Origin: Candidatus Stercoripulliclostridium merdigallinarum
GTDB taxonomy: Bacteria > Bacillota > Clostridia > Christensenellales > DTU072
Assembly (NCBI GenBank): GCA_018714575.1
Contig: DVNF01000101.1
Span: 1-7,020, forward strand
DNA: 7,020 nucleotides
Reading direction: 5' to 3'
Shown here: piece after piece, positions 5,572 through 7,020 of the stretch
How positions within the stretch are numbered: the first letter of the stretch is position 1
Layout: each line of letters opens with the position of its first letter
Made by a program: the position numbers and the translations under genes
Notes under the pieces: model-generated
Databases searched by the model: none
The model's input: the letters and a program-made list of their open reading frames with translations, nothing else
What the model was told of the DNA's origin: nothing

Positions 5572-7020
5572 AGTTATTGGCGCCTGCGGGCGGTAAAGAG
5601 CATTTTTTGGCTGCGGTCGACAGCGGCGCCGACGCCGTATATTTCGGTTTAAAACGTTTTTCGGCAAGGAACTCCGCCGAAAATTTCGACTTTGAACAGC
5701 TGGATTATTGTCTGAAATACGCTAAAACTTTCGGAGTACGGGCGTATGCCGCGATGAACACTTTGGTAAAGGATTCGGAAAGAAAAGATTTTATCGAAAC
5801 CGTGTTGCGGCTGTACGAAATGGGCGTGGACGGATTTATCGTACAGGACATTTTTTTAGGAAAACGTATCAAAGCGGAAATTCCCGAAATCAGATTGCAC
5901 TTATCCACGCAGGGCGGAGCGTGTAACGCTTACGCGGCGGAAGTGGCAAAGGAATTCGGATTTTCCAGGATAGTCGCGGCGCGGGAAACGACTTTGGAAG
6001 ACCTTAGCGAAATGGCTAAGATCATCGAGGTGGAATCGTTCGTGCAAGGCGCGCTGTGCACTTCGTTTTCGGGCGAATGTTACGCTTCGGCGTTTATAGG
6101 CGGCAATTCGGCAAACCGCGGAAGGTGCAAACAACCGTGCAGAATGAAGTATTCGTTAAACGGCGCGAAACCCGATTACGCGATATGTCTAAAAGATTTG
6201 TCGGTCGGACCCGATATAGCCGTTTTGCGGGATACAGGCGTATCCGCGCTGAAAATAGAAGGCAGAATGCGCCGCCCGGAATACGTCTCGGCAGCAGTGA
6301 AATATTATAAAAAGCTGATGTCGGGAATGAATGCCCGGGAGGAATTTTCGGCGTTGAAACGCAGCTATAACCGCGGCGATTACACTGCCGCCGCAGGCAG
6401 GAAAAACGATATAATTTCCAAAAAAACGCAAGGGCATATAGGCGAAGCCGTAGGCACGGTAATAGCCGTAACAGGTAACCGAATAAAGGTTTCAAGTAAC
6501 CTAAAACCCGAAAAAGGCGACGCGTTTAAGATACTTAGGAACGGCGAGGAAACGGGTAGCGCGATAATCAGAAAGGTCATAGGATCCCGCGGTCGGTTCG
6601 AGGCGGAATACCGCGGCGCGGTAAAGCCGGGGGACGAAGTCAGGATAACTACGGACGTAGGCTTGAACGAAAAACTGTTGTCGTCGAAACGGCTGTTGCC
6701 GCTATCGGTAACGGTCAGGGCAATGGCGGGTCAGCCCGTATCCGTTACCGCCGAGGGCGGCGGCAGAAAGACGGAACATTCGGGCGAGATCGCCGCGGCG
6801 GCGGAAAACAGACCTTTAAGCGCGGAGGAAATAAAGGAGGTTTTTTCAAAGACCGACAAATTTCCTTTCGCACCCGAAATCACCGTGGAAACGGACGGAG
6901 CGTTTATACCCCGAAGCGTTTTGAACGCGATCAGGAGAGGGGTGTATTCCGATTTTTTCGAAGGCGCGGTAAAAAGGCGCGCGCCGCTTTCGGTAGATAT
7001 AAAAAAGATCATCGGTGGCG
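5565..7020 (+). CDS. U32-family protein with DUF3656 domain (RlhA-like), 3' end outside window
   Basis: Open from ATG to the right edge: 485 residues are visible, and full-length relatives are usually 650-850. The TIM-barrel half starts MLELLAPAGG and has SGADAVYFG (20-28), MNTLV (64-68) and LHLSTQGGA (111-119). The signature ESFVQGALCTSFSGECYAS spans 157-175, followed by NRGRCKQPCR. C165, C172, C188 and C192 are the probable iron-sulfur ligands. KIEGRMRRPEYV (230-241) is typical. From about 290 (GHIGEAVGTV) beta-rich and DUF3656-type sequence follows, including FIPRSVLNAIRRG (447-459). E. coli RlhA (YdcP), also with DUF3656, is needed for hydroxylation of C2501 in 23S rRNA. That role is an inference for this branch; an older label is collagenase-like peptidase. 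Odd point: the residue before the GALC motif is Q161, while the neighbouring TrhP has histidine (VHGAMC). It overlaps trhP by 7 nt and must be cotranscribed with it. Confidence 0.9.
   Translation, partial: MLELLAPAGGKEHFLAAVDSGADAVYFGLKRFSARNSAENFDFEQLDYCLKYAKTFGVRAYAAMNTLVKDSERKDFIETVLRLYEMGVDGFIVQDIFLGKRIKAEIPEIRLHLSTQGGACNAYAAEVAKEFGFSRIVAARETTLEDLSEMAKIIEVESFVQGALCTSFSGECYASAFIGGNSANRGRCKQPCRMKYSLNGAKPDYAICLKDLSVGPDIAVLRDTGVSALKIEGRMRRPEYVSAAVKYYKKLMSGMNAREEFSALKRSYNRGDYTAAAGRKNDIISKKTQGHIGEAVGTVIAVTGNRIKVSSNLKPEKGDAFKILRNGEETGSAIIRKVIGSRGRFEAEYRGAVKPGDEVRITTDVGLNEKLLSSKRLLPLSVTVRAMAGQPVSVTAEGGGRKTEHSGEIAAAAENRPLSAEEIKEVFSKTDKFPFAPEITVETDGAFIPRSVLNAIRRGVYSDFFEGAVKRRAPLSVDIKKIIGG

Overview
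The window looks like chromosomal DNA from an anaerobic low-to-moderate-GC Firmicute of the Clostridia type. The evidence is strong AAGGAG-type ribosome binding sites, sigma-A-like promoters, a Gram-positive-style SecG, an oxygen-sensitive radical-SAM sulfatase maturase, and a tandem pair of U32 'peptidase' genes. Species cannot be named from the sequence.

Layout. (1) Positions 1-448, minus strand: secG, with a clear TTGACT-N17-TATTAT promoter and a perfect-palindrome intrinsic terminator. Just past the terminator an extended -10 promoter points out of the left edge. (2) Positions 465-3808, plus strand: a two-gene unit. The first gene is a sulfatase with five predicted membrane helices and an external catalytic domain carrying the CSPSR formylglycine motif. 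The second, 35 nt downstream, is an anaerobic sulfatase-maturating enzyme (TTG start, strong SD). The maturase oxidises the sulfatase cysteine to formylglycine, so the pair is self-contained. The membrane layout resembles lipoteichoic acid synthase (LtaS), but the active site is that of a true Cys-type sulfatase. (3) Positions 3809-4383: 575 nt with no convincing gene, rich in inverted repeats. One repeat runs back into the last codons of the maturase. The final part may be a structured leader for the next gene. (4) Positions 4384-7020, plus strand: two overlapping U32-family genes. The first is a complete TrhP-like tRNA uridine hydroxylation protein. The second is a DUF3656-containing, RlhA-like protein that runs off the right edge. 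Both keep the four cysteines expected for the family's iron-sulfur centre. The second lacks the histidine found beside the first of them in the TrhP-like protein.

The most noteworthy items are the LtaS-like membrane-tethered sulfatase with its own maturase, the His-to-Asn change in its GKWHLG-type motif, an 11-bp tandem repeat on its likely promoter, and the nested inverted repeats between the two operons. I see no CRISPR array, tRNA, rRNA, transposase or phage gene.
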